Assembly: GCA_039090855.1 (NCBI GenBank)
Contig: CM077011.1
Location: forward strand, 26,441,001 to 26,505,000
Source: Macrothele yani
Taxonomy: Eukaryota; Arthropoda; Arachnida; Araneae; Macrothelidae
Direction of reading: 5' to 3'
DNA: 64,000 nucleotides
In this document: positions 63,681-64,000 of the stretch, one piece after another
Layout of the letters: each line of letters begins with the position of its first letter
Numbering within the stretch: the stretch's first letter is position 1
The notes under the pieces: model-generated
What the model was told of the DNA's origin: nothing
Databases searched by the model: none
Seen by the model: the letters and a program-made list of their open reading frames with translations, nothing else
Translations under genes and position numbers: made by a program

Positions 63681-64000
63681 ATCTTTTGCCTCTTGGTCGC
63701 TTAACGTGTGATGTGCTTCACGTGATTCAAATTGACGCACAGTTGATTCATCAGAAAAAGAATTTGGCTCCAATTTTCAGCAGTCCACGACTAATGACGC
63801 TTCCCAAACTGGAGTCCCTTCTTTTTCATGACAGAGGTTAGTCTAGGTATGTATGCAGGTTTATAATTTCAAAAATATTTGCTGAGACGTCGGGAAAAAA
63901 TGCTGGTACTAATCTCAGACCCTTTTGAATGCAGAAAGGCCTTGGTTTTCTGGTTTTCGTGCACAGACTCCTCGGAGAACGCATAACTATTCGCCTTATG
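63681..64000. other. No recognisable feature
   Basis: The window ends in unassigned sequence after the truncated Tc1 element. Confidence 0.45.

Overview
This is eukaryotic nuclear DNA. It has no operons or compact bacterial gene layout, and it is AT-rich and dominated by transposable elements and their remains. Two host-type genes can be recognised. One is a seven-transmembrane gustatory-receptor-like ORF (12081-13283, +). The other is the apparent last exon of an ionotropic (glutamate-type) receptor (56238-56511, -). Both families, together with the RTE retrotransposons, tRNA-derived SINEs and many Tc1/mariner elements, point to an arthropod. A chelicerate is my best guess, but nothing in the window proves it.

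Layout: 1-4.9 kb holds short tandem repeats, pieces of two tandem-repeat element families (called A and B here) and a SINE. 4.98-6.1 kb is a Tc1 remnant split by a piggyBac-like MITE. 7.05-9.96 kb has a second family A element and a 5'-truncated RTE copy that starts in a 176-bp inverted duplication. 12.0-14.1 kb carries the gustatory receptor, then nested SINEs. 16.28-18.35 kb is a hAT-like element with a perfect 8-bp target duplication; inside it lie a family A copy and a CT-rich microsatellite. 19.64-27.24 kb is a head-to-tail array of three RTE copies on the minus strand. The two downstream copies are full length and the most upstream one is 5'-truncated.

29.3-38.1 kb contains a 132-bp tandem repeat with an open frame, SINEs, two 5'-half Tc1 copies, hAT debris, a degenerate Tc1, and a Tc1 whose two ends come from different families. 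39.7-42.1 kb is a 32-34-bp satellite with higher-order structure, split by a complete Tc1-like element. 44.2-49.8 kb holds SINEs, a CR1/Jockey-like LINE remnant with a Tc1 inside it, and a Tc1 transposase carrying about eight copies of a 21-codon repeat. 49.9-51.6 kb is the longest family A element. 52.3-58.0 kb has three more Tc1/mariner elements and the receptor exon. 58.4-63.7 kb holds pogo/Tigger, hAT, family B, mariner and Tc1 remnants.

The only functional link between genes is that both host genes are chemosensory-type receptors. Everything else is mobile DNA, and no transposase or reverse transcriptase here looks fully intact. The most interesting items are the RTE array, whose order fits template jumping; families A and B, which share a Helentron-associated (HINE-like) architecture; the transposase with a 21-codon internal amplification; a Tc1-like family with a counted DD32E spacing; and several near-perfect hairpins that look like template-switch products.
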